Of a stretch of 64,000 nt of DNA, positions 8,702 to 19,925 are shown piece after piece. Both the position numbers and the translations under genes were made by a program. The notes under the pieces were generated by a model. The model worked only from the letters and a program-made list of their open reading frames with translations, ran no database searches and was not told where the DNA came from. The DNA lies in the NCBI GenBank assembly GCA_030539165.1, contig JAUNSO010000002.1:17398-81397 (forward strand), in the 5' to 3' direction. Numbering within the stretch: position 1 is the stretch's first letter; every line of letters begins with the position of its first letter. This stretch comes from a bacterium. Lineage in GTDB: Bacteria > Bacillota > Clostridia > Lachnospirales > Lachnospiraceae.

Positions 8702-9907
8702 ATGAAAAATAATAAGAATCTCCTGATTGGACTGATCATCGGCCTTGTGACAGGGGTATCCCTTGCGGTAATGGGATGGTGTATCGTTACGATCGTATCT
8801 CCCCGTACGGAGAAGAACGGCACAGCAATCAGTGAGGATGGAATCGACTGGACTGCAGTAGATGAAAAGCTGGAGACAATCCAGCGGACAATAGATGTAT
8901 ATTATAAGGATGAGGTCGACCAGAGCAAGCTGGTGGATGGAATCTATAAAGGGTTTGTGGCGGGCCTGGAGGATCCGTATTCTGTATATTATACACAAGA
9001 AGAATATAATGAGCTGCTGGAGAGCTCTTCAGGTATCTACTGCGGAATTGGAGCATATCTGCAGCAGAGCGATACCGGCGTTTCAGTGATGAGACCGATT
9101 CCGAATTCACCGGCGGAGGAGGCGGGCCTTCTTGCAGGAGATATTTTTGTTAAGGTGGATGATGTAGATGTGACAGCGGAGGACGTAACAACCATTGCTG
9201 CGCGTGTACGTGGCCCGGAGGGTACGAAGGTCACGGTCACAATCAAGCGTGAGGGTGAGAAGGATCCTGTTGTGTTTGAACTGGAACGGCGTGAGATTGA
9301 AACCCCTACGGTATCACATGAGATGATGAAGGATGGAATCGGGTACATTGCAATTTTGGAATTTGATGATATTACTCTGACGCAGTTTGAAAAGGCAATG
9401 CAGGAGCTTCAAGATGCAGGAATGACGTCCCTTGTCCTTGACCTTAGAGACAATCCGGGAGGCAATCTGGATACGGTAGTAAAGATTGCAGATGATATGC
9501 TGCCAAAGGGACTGGTTGTCTATACAGAGGATAAGTATGGAACGAAAAAGGAATTTTCATCAGACGGGACACATAGCCTGACTATTCCTATGGCGGTTTT
9601 GATCAATGAAAACAGCGCAAGTGCTGCAGAGATATTGGCAGGAGCGATCAAAGATTATCAGACAGGCACCCTGATCGGTACCACGACCTTTGGCAAAGGA
9701 ATCGTACAACAGGTGCTTCCACTGGGTGACGGGACAGGCATCAAGGTCACAACCTCCAAATATTTCACCCCGAACGGCAATGATATTCATGGAATCGGGA
9801 TCGAACCGGATATTGAACTGGAATTTGATGAAGAAGCATATCAAAAGGATGAAAATGCCGATAATCAATTGGACAGGGCGATTGAATTGTTACAACATAG
9901 TTATTAA
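8702..9907 (+). CDS. S41 family C-terminal processing peptidase (CtpA-like)
   Basis: 401 residues: N-terminal membrane anchor (LLIGLIIGLVTGVSLAVMGW), a PDZ domain (about 115-210, PIPNSPAEEAGLLAGDIF), and the S41 core. The serine/lysine dyad region is visible: NENSASAAEI (about 302-311) and, further on, FGKGIVQQ. These proteases degrade or trim exported proteins; in other bacteria they control peptidoglycan hydrolase levels. Placement directly behind the M23 hydrolase makes that protein a plausible substrate or partner (inference). Confidence 0.92.
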   Translation: MKNNKNLLIGLIIGLVTGVSLAVMGWCIVTIVSPRTEKNGTAISEDGIDWTAVDEKLETIQRTIDVYYKDEVDQSKLVDGIYKGFVAGLEDPYSVYYTQEEYNELLESSSGIYCGIGAYLQQSDTGVSVMRPIPNSPAEEAGLLAGDIFVKVDDVDVTAEDVTTIAARVRGPEGTKVTVTIKREGEKDPVVFELERREIETPTVSHEMMKDGIGYIAILEFDDITLTQFEKAMQELQDAGMTSLVLDLRDNPGGNLDTVVKIADDMLPKGLVVYTEDKYGTKKEFSSDGTHSLTIPMAVLINENSASAAEILAGAIKDYQTGTLIGTTTFGKGIVQQVLPLGDGTGIKVTTSKYFTPNGNDIHGIGIEPDIELEFDEEAYQKDENADNQLDRAIELLQHSY

Positions 9908-9928
9908 TCCTGCTGAAAGGACTAGCTT

Positions 9929-11917
9929 ATGGATCATTTTGAATTGGTATCTGAGTATCAGCCGACAGGCGATCAGCCGCAGGCGATTGAAGATCTGGTC
10001 AAGGGCTTTCGCGAGGGCAATCAGTTTCAGACTTTGCTGGGTGTCACAGGCTCCGGCAAGACATTTACGATGGCAAATGTCATTGAGCAGTTAAACAAAC
10101 CGACTTTGATTATAGCTCATAATAAGACACTGGCAGGACAGCTGTACAGTGAATTCAAAGAGTTTTTTCCCAATAATGCGGTTGAATATTTTGTTTCTTA
10201 TTACGATTACTATCAGCCGGAGGCGTATATCCCGTCTTCGGATACTTATATTGAAAAGGATTCTTCCATCAACGATGAGATAGACAAACTCAGACTTTCC
10301 GCTACAGCCTCACTGGCAGAACGTAAGGACGTCATTGTGGTGTCAAGCGTTTCCTGTATTTATGGTATTGGCAGTCCGAAGGACTATATTAATATGATCG
10401 TTTCTCTGAGACCCGGTATGGAAAAGGACAGAGACGATATTATCCGCGAGCTGATCGGCATCCGTTATGAAAGAAGCGAGATGGATTTCCATCGCGGAAC
10501 CTTCCGCGTACGAGGAGATGTACTGGAGGTTTTTCCGGCATGGGAAGGGGATCGTGCCATCAGGATAGAGTTCTTTGGGGATGAAATCGAGAGAATATCG
10601 GAAATTGACGTATTAACCAGCGAGGTTAGGGCGAGACTGTCTCACCTATCTATATTTCCGGCCTCTCATTATGTTGTTCCTGAGGAGCAGATTCTGCGTG
10701 CGACCAAGACTATGGAGGCAGAACTGACTGAGCGTGTGAAGTACTTTAAAGGCGAAGGCAAGCTTCTCGAGGCACAGAGGATTTCAGAACGTACTAACTT
10801 TGATATTGAGATGCTCCGTGAGACGGGTTTCTGTTCCGGCATCGAGAACTATTCCAGACATATGAACGGTACGGCAGAGGGAGCGACTCCGTACACGTTG
10901 ATGAATTATTTTCCTGATGATTATCTGATTATCATTGATGAGTCACATATGACGATTCCCCAGATCAGGGGTATGTATGCAGGAGACCGGTCTCGCAAGA
11001 CTGTTCTTGTAGATTATGGGTTCAGACTTCCCTCTGCGAAAGACAATCGCCCCTTGAATTTTGCGGAGTTTGAGAGTAAAATAGACCAGATGATGTTCGT
11101 GTCTGCAACACCATCTGTTTATGAAGAGGAACATGAACTGCTTCGCACGGAACAGATTATCAGACCTACCGGTCTGCTTGACCCTGAGGTGACTGTAAAG
11201 CCTACAGAGGGGCAGATTGATGACCTGATCTCGGAGATTAATCAAGAAGTCAAGAAACATAATAAAGTACTGGTAACGACGCTGACCAAAAGGATGGCAG
11301 AGGATCTGACGGAATATATGCGTGAAGTCGGTATTCGTGTTAAGTATCTGCACTCTGATATTGATACATTAGAGAGAGCAGAGATCATACGCGATATGCG
11401 TCTGGATGTGTTTGATGTATTAGTCGGTATCAATCTGCTGCGTGAAGGTCTGGATATCCCGGAAATATCGTTGGTGGCAATATTGGATGCAGATAAAGAG
11501 GGATTCCTGCGTTCAGAGACATCGCTGGTACAGACAATTGGACGTGCCGCCAGAAATGCTGAGGGTCGTGTCCTGATGTATGCAGATCATATGACAGATT
11601 CCATGACGAATGCCATTCGTGAAACGAACCGCCGGCGTGAGATTCAGCAAAAATATAATGACGATCATGGCATTACCCCTCAAACGATCAAGAAGGCAGT
11701 CAGGGATCTGATCAGTATTTCCAAGGAAGTTGCAGCCGAAGAAGTACGTATGGAGAAAGATCCGGAGTCCATGGACCGCAAGGAACTCGAGAAGTGGGTA
11801 GAGGATATTACGAAGAAGATGCGTAAAGCAGCAGCGGAGTTGAATTTTGAAGCGGCATCTGAATTGAGAGATAAGATGATTGCCCTGAAAAAACAGCTTC
11901 AGGATATGGATCAATAG
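9929..11917 (+). CDS. uvrB: UvrABC excinuclease subunit B
   Basis: 662 residues, normal UvrB length. Walker [11 protein letters not shown] (about 39-48), the beta-hairpin region with [16 protein letters not shown]-like IIIDESH, helicase motif [10 protein letters not shown], and a C-terminal UVR domain ([15 protein letters not shown]). UvrB loads onto damaged DNA after UvrA and recruits UvrC. uvrA is 3.8 kb downstream on the same strand, with three polysaccharide genes between. Confidence 0.98.
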   Translation: MDHFELVSEYQPTGDQPQAIEDLVKGFREGNQFQTLLGVTGSGKTFTMANVIEQLNKPTLIIAHNKTLAGQLYSEFKEFFPNNAVEYFVSYYDYYQPEAYIPSSDTYIEKDSSINDEIDKLRLSATASLAERKDVIVVSSVSCIYGIGSPKDYINMIVSLRPGMEKDRDDIIRELIGIRYERSEMDFHRGTFRVRGDVLEVFPAWEGDRAIRIEFFGDEIERISEIDVLTSEVRARLSHLSIFPASHYVVPEEQILRATKTMEAELTERVKYFKGEGKLLEAQRISERTNFDIEMLRETGFCSGIENYSRHMNGTAEGATPYTLMNYFPDDYLIIIDESHMTIPQIRGMYAGDRSRKTVLVDYGFRLPSAKDNRPLNFAEFESKIDQMMFVSATPSVYEEEHELLRTEQIIRPTGLLDPEVTVKPTEGQIDDLISEINQEVKKHNKVLVTTLTKRMAEDLTEYMREVGIRVKYLHSDIDTLERAEIIRDMRLDVFDVLVGINLLREGLDIPEISLVAILDADKEGFLRSETSLVQTIGRAARNAEGRVLMYADHMTDSMTNAIRETNRRREIQQKYNDDHGITPQTIKKAVRDLISISKEVAAEEVRMEKDPESMDRKELEKWVEDITKKMRKAAAELNFEAASELRDKMIALKKQLQDMDQ

Positions 11918-11938
11918 GAACGACTACGGAGGAAACAA

Positions 11939-12694
11939 GTGGGAAAGCTATCGATAGTAGTGCCAACCTATAATGAAGCGGATAATGTCGGAAATTTGGT
12001 CAATCAGATTGACTATGCACTCCGCGGGATAGAGTACGAGGTTATCTTTGTAGATGACAGTACAGATCATACCCCCGATATGATTAGAAAAACACAGGAG
12101 GAGAATCCCAGAGTCCGTATGGAGCATCGAACGGAGGAAAAGGGACTTGCAACTGCGGTTTTAAAGGGTTTTTCTCTTGCTGAAGGAGATTATATTGCAG
12201 TGATGGATGCAGATTTGCAGCATCCGCCACAGATATTGCGTTCGATGTATTTTGTACTGGAAAGCGGTGCGGATTTCTGTGTGCCGAGCAGATTTATCCC
12301 AGGAGGATCCGATGGCGGATTAGGCCCTTATCGCAAGCTTGTATCAGGAGTTGCGAGATATATCGGCAAGATCTTACTGCCATGTCTCAGACGGATTACG
12401 GATCCTACCAGTGGTCTTTTTATGTTCCGCAGAGAAGTGATTGCAGGAGACTGCAATTTGCAGCCGATTGGCTGGAAGATCCTGATTGAGGTGCTGGCTT
12501 TGGGTACTTATCACAGTGTTGTGGAGATTCCGTATAAGTTTCAGGCGAGACCGACCGGAGAGTCTAAGCTCTCATCCAAGGTTACTGTGGAATATATCAA
12601 GCAGGTATTCGGGCTGATGAAGCGCGGCAGGAAACAGAGCGGTGTTACGGTTGAAAAGTGGTCCGTAGACCGGATGAAGTCAATGGAGAAATAA
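11939..12694 (+). CDS. GT2 family glycosyltransferase (dolichol-phosphate mannosyltransferase-like)
   Basis: 251 residues beginning LSIVVPTYNEADN with the GT-A core (VDDSTDHTPD, VMDADLQHPP, and SRFIPGGSDGG). This matches polyprenyl-phosphate sugar synthases (DPM1/ArnC/GtrB type), but there is no transmembrane tail, so it is the soluble type. It would charge undecaprenyl phosphate with a sugar for GT-C enzymes; two GT-C-like proteins lie in this window (1482 and 33048). The start is a GTG at 11939 preceded by CGGAGGAAACAA. 21 bp after uvrB and 1 bp before the MBOAT gene. Confidence 0.85.
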   Translation: MGKLSIVVPTYNEADNVGNLVNQIDYALRGIEYEVIFVDDSTDHTPDMIRKTQEENPRVRMEHRTEEKGLATAVLKGFSLAEGDYIAVMDADLQHPPQILRSMYFVLESGADFCVPSRFIPGGSDGGLGPYRKLVSGVARYIGKILLPCLRRITDPTSGLFMFRREVIAGDCNLQPIGWKILIEVLALGTYHSVVEIPYKFQARPTGESKLSSKVTVEYIKQVFGLMKRGRKQSGVTVEKWSVDRMKSMEK

Positions 12695-12695
12695 A

Positions 12696-14177
12696 ATGGT
12701 CTTTAGTTCGACGATATTTCTATGTTTTTTTATGCCGGTTATGATAATCGGTTTTTATATACTCCCTAAGAAGCTGAAGAATATCTATCTTCTCTTAGGA
12801 AGTTTATTTTTCTATGCATGGGGAGAGCCTAAATATGTCTTTATCATGCTGGCTTCTATTGTCGGAAACTACTGTTTCGGGATGCTGGTACATGTGCTGA
12901 CCGGCAAGGAGAAACTGCGCAGGATGGCTATTCTGTTCACTGTTCTGTATAATCTGGGTATTCTGTTTTATTTCAAATACTTTGTATTTGCAGTTGAATC
13001 TGTCAATGAGATCACAGGTGCGGGGCTGACGGTACCTGAGATTGTACTGCCAATCGGGATTTCATTTTATACATTTCAGGGAATGTCCTATGTCATTGAT
13101 GTTTATCGCGAGGACGGTATCGTGAATGAACAGGGAGAAAGGACAGTATTTGTACAGAAAAATCCTTTGAACCTGGCACTGTATATTTCCATGTTTCCGC
13201 AGCTGATTGCGGGGCCTATTGTCCGTTATAAGGATATCAAGGAGTCTCTGACCAATCGTGTACTGAGTGCAGCTTCTTTTGCCAGAGGTGTCGAACGTTT
13301 TATCATCGGACTTGCCAAGAAGGCGATACTGGCAAATTCTATAGGAGAGGTTGCTGATACAATATTTGCCGGTGATTATACGATGATGGGGACAGGGACG
13401 GCATGGCTCGGGGCAGTATGCTATACACTGCAGATTTATTATGATTTTTCAGGATATTCTGATATGGCAATCGGTCTCGGAAAGATCTTCGGATTTGATT
13501 TTATGGAGAACTTTAATTATCCGTATATTTCACGTTCTATCACAGAATTCTGGCGCAGATGGCATATCTCATTGTCAACATGGTTCAGGGATTATCTTTA
13601 TATACCCTTAGGAGGCAATCGTAAAGGTCTGATGCGGACTTATCTGAATCTGCTGATTGTATTTCTGGCAACCGGGTTCTGGCATGGTGCAGCCTGGGGA
13701 TTTATCATCTGGGGTTTATGGCATGGCGTTTTTATGATTATCGAAAGAGTCCTGCGCGCGAAAGATGTGAAGCATCTGATCAAAAACGGAAAGGCTCGCA
13801 GTGTATGCGACTGGCTGTACACGATGTTAGTGGTGATGCTTGGCTGGGTGTTGTTCAAGATCGTGATTATGGAGGATGCATTATCCTATATCGGCGTGAT
13901 GCTGCATACACATACTCCTGATTATGTGGCATTTTCTACCAGATACTATCTAGATAACAAACTGATTTTCATGCTTGTCATTGCAATCCTGGCGGCGATA
14001 CCATGGAAGGATATACTTCCGGGCAAGGCAGGTATTCTGCTCAATAATATTAACAGCCTGCCGGCAGCACATCCTGCAGTAATCATACGACGTGTATCAT
14101 TGTTGTGTATGCTTTTGATTTGTATGATGTTTATCATGAATAATACTTATAATCCGTTTATTTACTTCCGTTTCTAA
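12696..14177 (+). CDS. MBOAT family O-acyltransferase (AlgI/DltB-like)
   Basis: 493 residues, multi-spanning. Typical MBOAT stretches: ISFYTFQGMSYVIDVYR, YDFSGYSDMAIGLG, FWRRWHISLSTWFRDYLYIPLGG, and the catalytic histidine in FWHGAAWGF (H330). AlgI-type MBOATs move acetyl groups across the membrane for O-acetylation of extracellular polysaccharides or glycolipids together with an AlgJ/AlgX-type partner. That partner is the next gene. Substrate unknown. Confidence 0.92.
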   Translation: MVFSSTIFLCFFMPVMIIGFYILPKKLKNIYLLLGSLFFYAWGEPKYVFIMLASIVGNYCFGMLVHVLTGKEKLRRMAILFTVLYNLGILFYFKYFVFAVESVNEITGAGLTVPEIVLPIGISFYTFQGMSYVIDVYREDGIVNEQGERTVFVQKNPLNLALYISMFPQLIAGPIVRYKDIKESLTNRVLSAASFARGVERFIIGLAKKAILANSIGEVADTIFAGDYTMMGTGTAWLGAVCYTLQIYYDFSGYSDMAIGLGKIFGFDFMENFNYPYISRSITEFWRRWHISLSTWFRDYLYIPLGGNRKGLMRTYLNLLIVFLATGFWHGAAWGFIIWGLWHGVFMIIERVLRAKDVKHLIKNGKARSVCDWLYTMLVVMLGWVLFKIVIMEDALSYIGVMLHTHTPDYVAFSTRYYLDNKLIFMLVIAILAAIPWKDILPGKAGILLNNINSLPAAHPAVIIRRVSLLCMLLICMMFIMNNTYNPFIYFRF

Positions 14178-14227
14178 GTGTGAGAGAAAAGATCAGGTGC
14201 AAAGCCTGAGGAAAGGAGCCGGTGCTT

Positions 14228-15733
14228 ATGAAAAATAAAATACTGAATATTCTGTATTGTGTCATTTTCATGACGGTTGTCATTGTACCGGCACTTTTGA
14301 CAAATACAAAGACAAATCAGATATCCATGATAGATAACAAGGCTCTGACGGAGTGGCCGGAGATCGATTGGAAGCTGACAAACCGAGAGCAGGTTGAAAA
14401 CTATGTGGATGACAGAATCGGATTTCGGGAGCTGGTCATCAATTCTTACATTGAATTGAATGATGAATTGTTTTCCGTTATGGTACATCCGTTGTTTATG
14501 TATGGAAAAGACGGGCATATTTTTTATAAGGATCCTGATTACATCGCGGCATATCAGCATCTCAATACAAATACACAGATGCTGGACTCCTTTGTGGTTT
14601 TTCTGACACAGACACAGGATTATCTGACACAAAAGGGAATTCCGTTTCTTTACTTTGCATGTCCGGATAAGAAAACGATTTACAGCGAATACTTTCCTGA
14701 TACGATCAATGTAAATGAACAGAATATCAGCGTTACGGATTATCTGAAGGAACGGCTGGCAGATACCGATGTCAATTATATCATGCCGATTGATGAACTC
14801 CTGACAGCAAAGCAGGATAGGACTGTTTATAATAAAAAATATGATGCTACACACTGGAATGAATTCGGAGCCATGACGGCACACAAGTTAATTGATGGTC
14901 AGATCCAGACATGGTTTGACGATGTGCCGGTACTGACAGAGGATAATTATGATCTGGAGTTTATTCAGGTTGATTCTTTGGATATTGCAAAATTCCCGAT
15001 TGATGAACAGGTTCCGGTATATTCGCTGAAACAGGATACAAGCGGGGATGCGACAGAATATCTGATTTCTTATCTGGATGGCTATACCAATACATTCTAT
15101 TCACATTATATGAATGAGACAGCACCGAACAACCGGATTCTACTGGTATTTGTGGACAGCTATTTTGGCAGCTACCAGAAGTACTATAATAACAGGTTCA
15201 AGGAAGTCTATTTTGTACATCGTCAAAATTATGATTATCTGCAGTATTACGTGAATCTGTTCTTTCCGGATGCCGTGATTTTTGAGACAGCAGAGAGAAG
15301 TATTTCCAGTGAGATGCCGTTGCTGGCTGACTTTACAAATTATATTTATGAGCCTCCTTATACAGAAGAGGAACGCAGCACAGGAACAAAGGCGCTTAAA
15401 AGCTCAATCTATGAGGTAAACGGTGCACGATTGGAAGATCAGAAATTATATCTGCCGCAGAATGATACATCAGCAATTGTAAGTATGAAGGGCATTTACT
15501 CCTGTAAGGATGCAGACCTGTCAGGCATTCATATCTATGCTCATGCAGGAGAAAAGTATCTGGAAACGGATTACTGCAAACAGGAGCGCGATGCGAAGGA
15601 GGCTGGTGACCACCGCTTTTCAGTGAATATCCAGAGACGGTATCTGGCAGAAGGCACGATAGAGTTAATTGCAGTAGATGAGACAACAAATGAAGAATAT
15701 CATCTTCAGACGATAGAGGTAGTATATGAGTAG
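14228..15733 (+). CDS. AlgJ/AlgX-like SGNH-type O-acetylation protein (DHHW family)
   Basis: About 501 residues with an N-terminal signal anchor ([17 protein letters not shown]). Mid-protein [10 protein letters not shown] is the DHxH/HW block of the AlgJ/DHHW acetyltransferase-like group, and [10 protein letters not shown] supplies a GDSY-like serine region. Directly behind an MBOAT gene, it is the expected extracytoplasmic partner in polysaccharide O-acetylation. The ATG at 14228 was preferred to the GTG at 14222 because GAAAGGAG lies 9 nt before the ATG. The C-terminal about 100 residues (after [13 protein letters not shown]) look like a beta-rich domain of unknown role. It overlaps uvrA by 8 bp. 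Confidence 0.8.
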   Translation: MKNKILNILYCVIFMTVVIVPALLTNTKTNQISMIDNKALTEWPEIDWKLTNREQVENYVDDRIGFRELVINSYIELNDELFSVMVHPLFMYGKDGHIFYKDPDYIAAYQHLNTNTQMLDSFVVFLTQTQDYLTQKGIPFLYFACPDKKTIYSEYFPDTINVNEQNISVTDYLKERLADTDVNYIMPIDELLTAKQDRTVYNKKYDATHWNEFGAMTAHKLIDGQIQTWFDDVPVLTEDNYDLEFIQVDSLDIAKFPIDEQVPVYSLKQDTSGDATEYLISYLDGYTNTFYSHYMNETAPNNRILLVFVDSYFGSYQKYYNNRFKEVYFVHRQNYDYLQYYVNLFFPDAVIFETAERSISSEMPLLADFTNYIYEPPYTEEERSTGTKALKSSIYEVNGARLEDQKLYLPQNDTSAIVSMKGIYSCKDADLSGIHIYAHAGEKYLETDYCKQERDAKEAGDHRFSVNIQRRYLAEGTIELIAVDETTNEEYHLQTIEVVYE

Positions 15734-18587
15734 AACAAATCAGGACGCTAACGTGGACAAGCGTCATTACATTCGTATCAGAGGAGCGAATGAACACAAT
15801 TTAAAAAATATTTCAATTGATATTCCCAGAAATGAACTGGTTGTACTGACAGGCTTGAGCGGGTCAGGCAAATCTTCACTTGCATTTGATACCATTTATG
15901 CAGAAGGACAGAGACGTTATATGGAATCTCTGTCTTCTTATGCAAGACAGTTTTTGGGACAGATGGAAAAGCCAGAGGTAGAGAGCATAGAGGGATTGCC
16001 GCCGGCGATATCGATTGATCAGAAATCAACAAATAGAAATCCAAGATCAACGGTAGGTACTGTTACTGAGATTTATGATTATTTCAGACTGCTGTATGCG
16101 AGGGTCGGTATTCCCCATTGTCCGGTCTGTGGGAAAGAGATTATGAAACAGACAGTAGACCAGATGGTAGATGAGATTCTGAATCTGCCGGAAGGAACGA
16201 AGATTCAGCTGCTGGCACCTGTAGTCAGAGGACGTAAGGGTGAACATGCCAAGGTATTGGAACGTGCAAAGAGAAGCGGATATGTCCGTGCGCGGATTGA
16301 CGGCAATATGTATGAGCTTTCAGAAGAGATTGCTCTGGATAAGAATATAAAGCATAATATTGAGATCATTGTAGACAGACTGGTCATCAAAGAAACGATT
16401 GCCAAGAGATTGACAGATTCTATTGAAAATGTATTAGATCTCTCAGACGGCTTGCTGATGGTAGATGTTGTGGACAAAGAACAGATCAATTTCAGTCAGA
16501 GTTTTGCATGTCCTGACTGTAATGTCAGCATTGATGAGGTGGAACCAAGAAGCTTTTCCTTTAATAATCCGTTTGGAGCCTGTCCGGTTTGCTTTGGTCT
16601 GGGGTATAAGATGGAATTTGATGAGGAACTGATGATTCCTGATACATCACTCAGTCTGCAAGAGGGCGCTATTACGGTTATGGGCTGGCAGTCCAGCAAT
16701 GATCCAACGAGTTATACCTATGCAGTACTGCGGGCGTTATCTGAAAAATACGGTTTTAGTCTTGACACACCCTATGAACAACTGCCTGAGGATGTGCGTC
16801 ACATGCTGATTCATGGGACGAACGGAGTAGAGGTCAAGGTGCATTATAAAGGCATGCGGGGTGAAGGCATCTATGATGTTGCATTTGAAGGTCTGATCAA
16901 AAATGTAGAGCGCAGATATCGTGAGACTGCATCTGACAGTACAAAACAGGAATATGAAACATTTATGAGAATTACGCCGTGTAATGAATGCCATGGGATG
17001 AGACTGAAAAGAGGTTCCTTGGCAGTAACGGTTTCCGATAAAAATATATATGAAGTGACAGCACTGTCTATCGGAAAACTGACTGAATTTATGTCAAATC
17101 TCCAGCTTACAGAACAGCAACAGCTGATCGGCCGTCAGATCTTGAAAGAGATCAGATCCAGAATCGGATTTCTGATGGATGTAGGACTGGATTATCTGAC
17201 ACTGGCGCGTGCGACAAGTTCTCTGTCGGGCGGAGAAGCACAGCGTATCAGACTGGCGACACAGATTGGTTCAGGTCTGGTGGGTGTTGCCTACATTCTG
17301 GATGAACCGAGTATCGGTCTGCACCAGAGAGATAATGACAAACTGCTGAATACACTCAAGCATCTGCGGGATCTCGGTAATTCTTTGATCGTCGTGGAAC
17401 ATGATGAGGATACGATGTTAGCCGCTGATTATATTGTGGATATCGGACCACGGGCAGGTGAACATGGTGGAGAAGTCATAGCACAGGGTACCGCAGAGGA
17501 AATCATGAAGGTAGAGGAATCCTTGACAGGGCAGTATCTGAGCCATAAAATTGAAATTCCTGTACCAAAGAAGAGAAGAAAACCGACCGGCTGGCTCAAG
17601 ATCGTTGGTGCTTCAGAAAATAACCTGAAGAATGTAGATGTGAAGATACCACTGGGGATCATGACCTGTGTCACCGGCGTATCGGGTTCCGGTAAGAGTT
17701 CACTGATCAATGAGATACTTTACAAAAAGCTTGCAAAAAGTCTGAACAGGGCTCGAACAATTGCAGGAAAGCATACAAGGATCGAAGGCATCGAGCAGCT
17801 GGACAAGGTCATTAATATTGATCAGTCACCCATTGGCAGAACACCGAGATCTAATCCGGCAACCTATACAGGCATGTTTGATCAGATCAGGGATCTGTTT
17901 GCGGCTACGGCAGATGCCAAGGCACGCGGTTATAAAAAAGGACGCTTCAGCTTTAATGTAAAGGGCGGACGCTGCGAAGCCTGTTCAGGAGATGGAATTT
18001 TGAAAATCGAAATGCATTTTCTGGCAGATGTCTATGTGCCATGTGAGGTCTGCGGCGGCAAGCGATATAACCGAGAAACACTGGAGGTCAGATACAAGGG
18101 AAAGAATATCTATGACGTACTGGATATGACAGTAGAAGAGGCTGTGCCCTTCTTTGAGCATGTTCCGTCTATCAGAAATAAGGTAGAGACGTTAAATAAT
18201 GTGGGACTGTCTTACATCAAACTGGGACAGCCATCAACGACTCTATCCGGCGGGGAGGCGCAGCGAATCAAGCTGGCTACTGAGCTTTCCAAGAGAAGCA
18301 CCGGTAAGACAATCTATATATTAGATGAACCTACGACCGGACTGCATTTTGCAGATGTGCACAAGCTGGTTGAGATCCTGCAGCAGTTATCTGAAGGAGG
18401 CAATACCGTAGTTGTCATAGAGCATAATCTGGATGTCATCAAGACAGCAGACTATATCATTGATATGGGACCGGAAGGCGGTGATGGTGGTGGAACTGTC
18501 ATTGCAGAGGGTACACCGGAACAGGTTGCAAAGTCTGAGAAATCATATACAGGTGCATATATAAAAAAGATGTTGGGAAAAAATTGA
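15726..18587 (+). CDS. uvrA: UvrABC excinuclease subunit A
   Basis: 953 residues, full length. Two ABC ATPase halves: Walker [10 protein letters not shown] near residue 40 and GVSGSGKSS near residue 655, signatures LSGGEAQRI in each half, and zinc-finger cysteine pairs (CPVCGKE; CPDCNVS...[16 protein letters not shown]...CEVCGGKRY). UvrA is the damage sensor. The start overlaps the end of the DHHW gene, so its expression is translationally coupled to a polysaccharide gene. Confidence 0.98.
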   Translation: MSRTNQDANVDKRHYIRIRGANEHNLKNISIDIPRNELVVLTGLSGSGKSSLAFDTIYAEGQRRYMESLSSYARQFLGQMEKPEVESIEGLPPAISIDQKSTNRNPRSTVGTVTEIYDYFRLLYARVGIPHCPVCGKEIMKQTVDQMVDEILNLPEGTKIQLLAPVVRGRKGEHAKVLERAKRSGYVRARIDGNMYELSEEIALDKNIKHNIEIIVDRLVIKETIAKRLTDSIENVLDLSDGLLMVDVVDKEQINFSQSFACPDCNVSIDEVEPRSFSFNNPFGACPVCFGLGYKMEFDEELMIPDTSLSLQEGAITVMGWQSSNDPTSYTYAVLRALSEKYGFSLDTPYEQLPEDVRHMLIHGTNGVEVKVHYKGMRGEGIYDVAFEGLIKNVERRYRETASDSTKQEYETFMRITPCNECHGMRLKRGSLAVTVSDKNIYEVTALSIGKLTEFMSNLQLTEQQQLIGRQILKEIRSRIGFLMDVGLDYLTLARATSSLSGGEAQRIRLATQIGSGLVGVAYILDEPSIGLHQRDNDKLLNTLKHLRDLGNSLIVVEHDEDTMLAADYIVDIGPRAGEHGGEVIAQGTAEEIMKVEESLTGQYLSHKIEIPVPKKRRKPTGWLKIVGASENNLKNVDVKIPLGIMTCVTGVSGSGKSSLINEILYKKLAKSLNRARTIAGKHTRIEGIEQLDKVINIDQSPIGRTPRSNPATYTGMFDQIRDLFAATADAKARGYKKGRFSFNVKGGRCEACSGDGILKIEMHFLADVYVPCEVCGGKRYNRETLEVRYKGKNIYDVLDMTVEEAVPFFEHVPSIRNKVETLNNVGLSYIKLGQPSTTLSGGEAQRIKLATELSKRSTGKTIYILDEPTTGLHFADVHKLVEILQQLSEGGNTVVVIEHNLDVIKTADYIIDMGPEGGDGGGTVIAEGTPEQVAKSEKSYTGAYIKKMLGKN

Positions 18588-18597
18588 ACAAAAAACA

Positions 18598-18625
18598 TTG
18601 AAAATTCACAATGATGGGTTATAAT
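18598..18625 (+). promoter_or_regulatory. Promoter upstream of the mbl-flagellar cluster
   Basis: TTGAAA, 16-nt spacer, TATAAT. It follows the uvrA stop by about 10 bp and leaves a leader of roughly 100 nt before the start at 18731. Confidence 0.6.
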
Positions 18626-18730
18626 GGATTATGTATGTTTAATCAGTCTACAAATGGAAAAGATATATAATAAAGACATGAGATGACCGTAAGCTAGGAC
18701 TTAAGCGACTGTGAAAGGGGAATATTCAGT

Positions 18731-19729
18731 ATGGTCTATACAGATATAGGAATTGATTTGGGGACAGCCAGTATACTGGTGTACATCAGAGGAAAGGGCG
18801 TAGTGTTAAAGGAGCCCTCTGTCGTTGCGTTTGACAGAGACACTAATAAGATCAAGGCAATCGGTGAAGATGCCCGGCTGATGCTCGGCAGAACTCCCGG
18901 TAATATTGTAGCAGTCAGACCGTTACGACAGGGTGTCATTTCTGACTATACCGTAACTGAGAAGATGCTGAAGTATTTTATTCAAAAGGCAATCGGTAAA
19001 AAGACCTTCAGAAAGCCGCGTATCAGTGTTTGTGTACCAAGTGGTGTTACTGAGGTTGAAAAAAAAGCGGTTGAGGATGCTACATATCAGGCAGGTGCCA
19101 GAGAAGTAGCAATTATAGAGGAACCGATTGCAGCAGCAATCGGAGCCGGTATTGATATCAGCAAGCCATGTGGAAACATGATCGTTGATATCGGTGGTGG
19201 TACAACAGATATCGCAGTGATTTCATTAGGCGGTACTGTAGTCAGCACATCGATTAAAATTGCCGGTGATGATTTTGATGAGGCAATTGTACGTTACATG
19301 CGTAAGAAACACAATCTTTTGATTGGTGAAAGAACAGCAGAGGATTTGAAAATCAAGATTGGTACTGCATTTAAGAGACCTGAAGTCGATTATCTGGATG
19401 TCAGAGGCCGTAATCTGGTAACCGGTCTGCCGAGAACCGTTAAGGTATCTTCGGAAGAGACAGAAGAGGCACTGCGTGAGACGACGTCACAGATTGTTGA
19501 AGCCATTCACAGCGTTCTTGAGAAAACGCCGCCCGAGCTGGCAGCGGATATCGCCGACAGAGGTATTGTATTAACCGGAGGAGGCAGTCTGTTAAGAGGA
19601 CTGGAGGATTTGATTGCATATAAAACAGGTATCAATACGATGACAGCTGAGGATCCTATGACAGCGGTTGCGATCGGTACCGGTAAGTTTGTGGAGTTCC
19701 TTGCTGGGGACAAGTCTGATGTAGGCTGA
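18731..19729 (+). CDS. mbl: MreB/Mbl family actin-like cell-shape protein
   Basis: 332 residues with MreB actin-fold motifs: DIGIDLGTASILVY (phosphate 1), MIVDIGGGTTDIAVISLGG (phosphate 2), IVLTGGGSLLRGLE (adenosine). It polymerises under the membrane and guides lateral wall synthesis. The order mreB-like gene then flgF-flgG matches mbl-flhO-flhP of Bacillus, which is why the Mbl name is offered; sequence alone does not separate Mbl from MreB here. Confidence 0.88.
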   Translation: MVYTDIGIDLGTASILVYIRGKGVVLKEPSVVAFDRDTNKIKAIGEDARLMLGRTPGNIVAVRPLRQGVISDYTVTEKMLKYFIQKAIGKKTFRKPRISVCVPSGVTEVEKKAVEDATYQAGAREVAIIEEPIAAAIGAGIDISKPCGNMIVDIGGGTTDIAVISLGGTVVSTSIKIAGDDFDEAIVRYMRKKHNLLIGERTAEDLKIKIGTAFKRPEVDYLDVRGRNLVTGLPRTVKVSSEETEEALRETTSQIVEAIHSVLEKTPPELAADIADRGIVLTGGGSLLRGLEDLIAYKTGINTMTAEDPMTAVAIGTGKFVEFLAGDKSDVG

Positions 19730-19774
19730 TAGAGCATAAGAACCATACGGAGAAAGTATATTTATCATACAGCC

Positions 19775-19802
19775 TAAAGATTTATTGAGGTTGTGTCGAT
19801 AT
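19775..19802 (+). promoter_or_regulatory. Possible sigma-28 promoter before flgF
   Basis: TAAA, 16 nt, GTCGATAT, against consensus TAAA-N15-GCCGATAA: one base too long in the spacer and mismatched at two -10 positions. It lies in the right place, between mbl and flgF, and just ahead of the hairpin cluster. Confidence 0.35.
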
Positions 19803-19818
19803 TTAATGTATAGGCGGG

Positions 19819-19891
19819 GTCAAAAAATCTGCGATTTTTTGACTGTCACGTGTTTACGGAGCAGACACGCGGCTGGTACATGGAAGTACCA
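19819..19891 (+). repeat. Cluster of three inverted repeats in the flgF leader
   Basis: Three hairpins in a row. GTCAAAAAATC/GATTTTTTGAC (19819-19829/19833-19843) is perfect with loop TGC. CGTGT/ACACG (19849-19853/19865-19869) extends with mismatches. TGGTAC/GTACCA (19874-19879/19886-19891) is the third. Its layout resembles the larger element at 22150-22270. The first hairpin lacks a T-tract after the stem, so it is not a standard terminator. Confidence 0.6.
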
Positions 19892-19925
19892 TATTGTGCA
19901 TGATTAGCGAGAGTAGGTGACAAAT

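Noticed and set aside
14174..14884. Minus-strand frame inside the DHHW gene
   Set aside because: It overlaps the coding strand of the acetylation protein and lacks start signals.
19819..19843. Terminator after mbl
   Set aside because: The perfect stem is not followed by a T-tract; the T-run is inside the stem.
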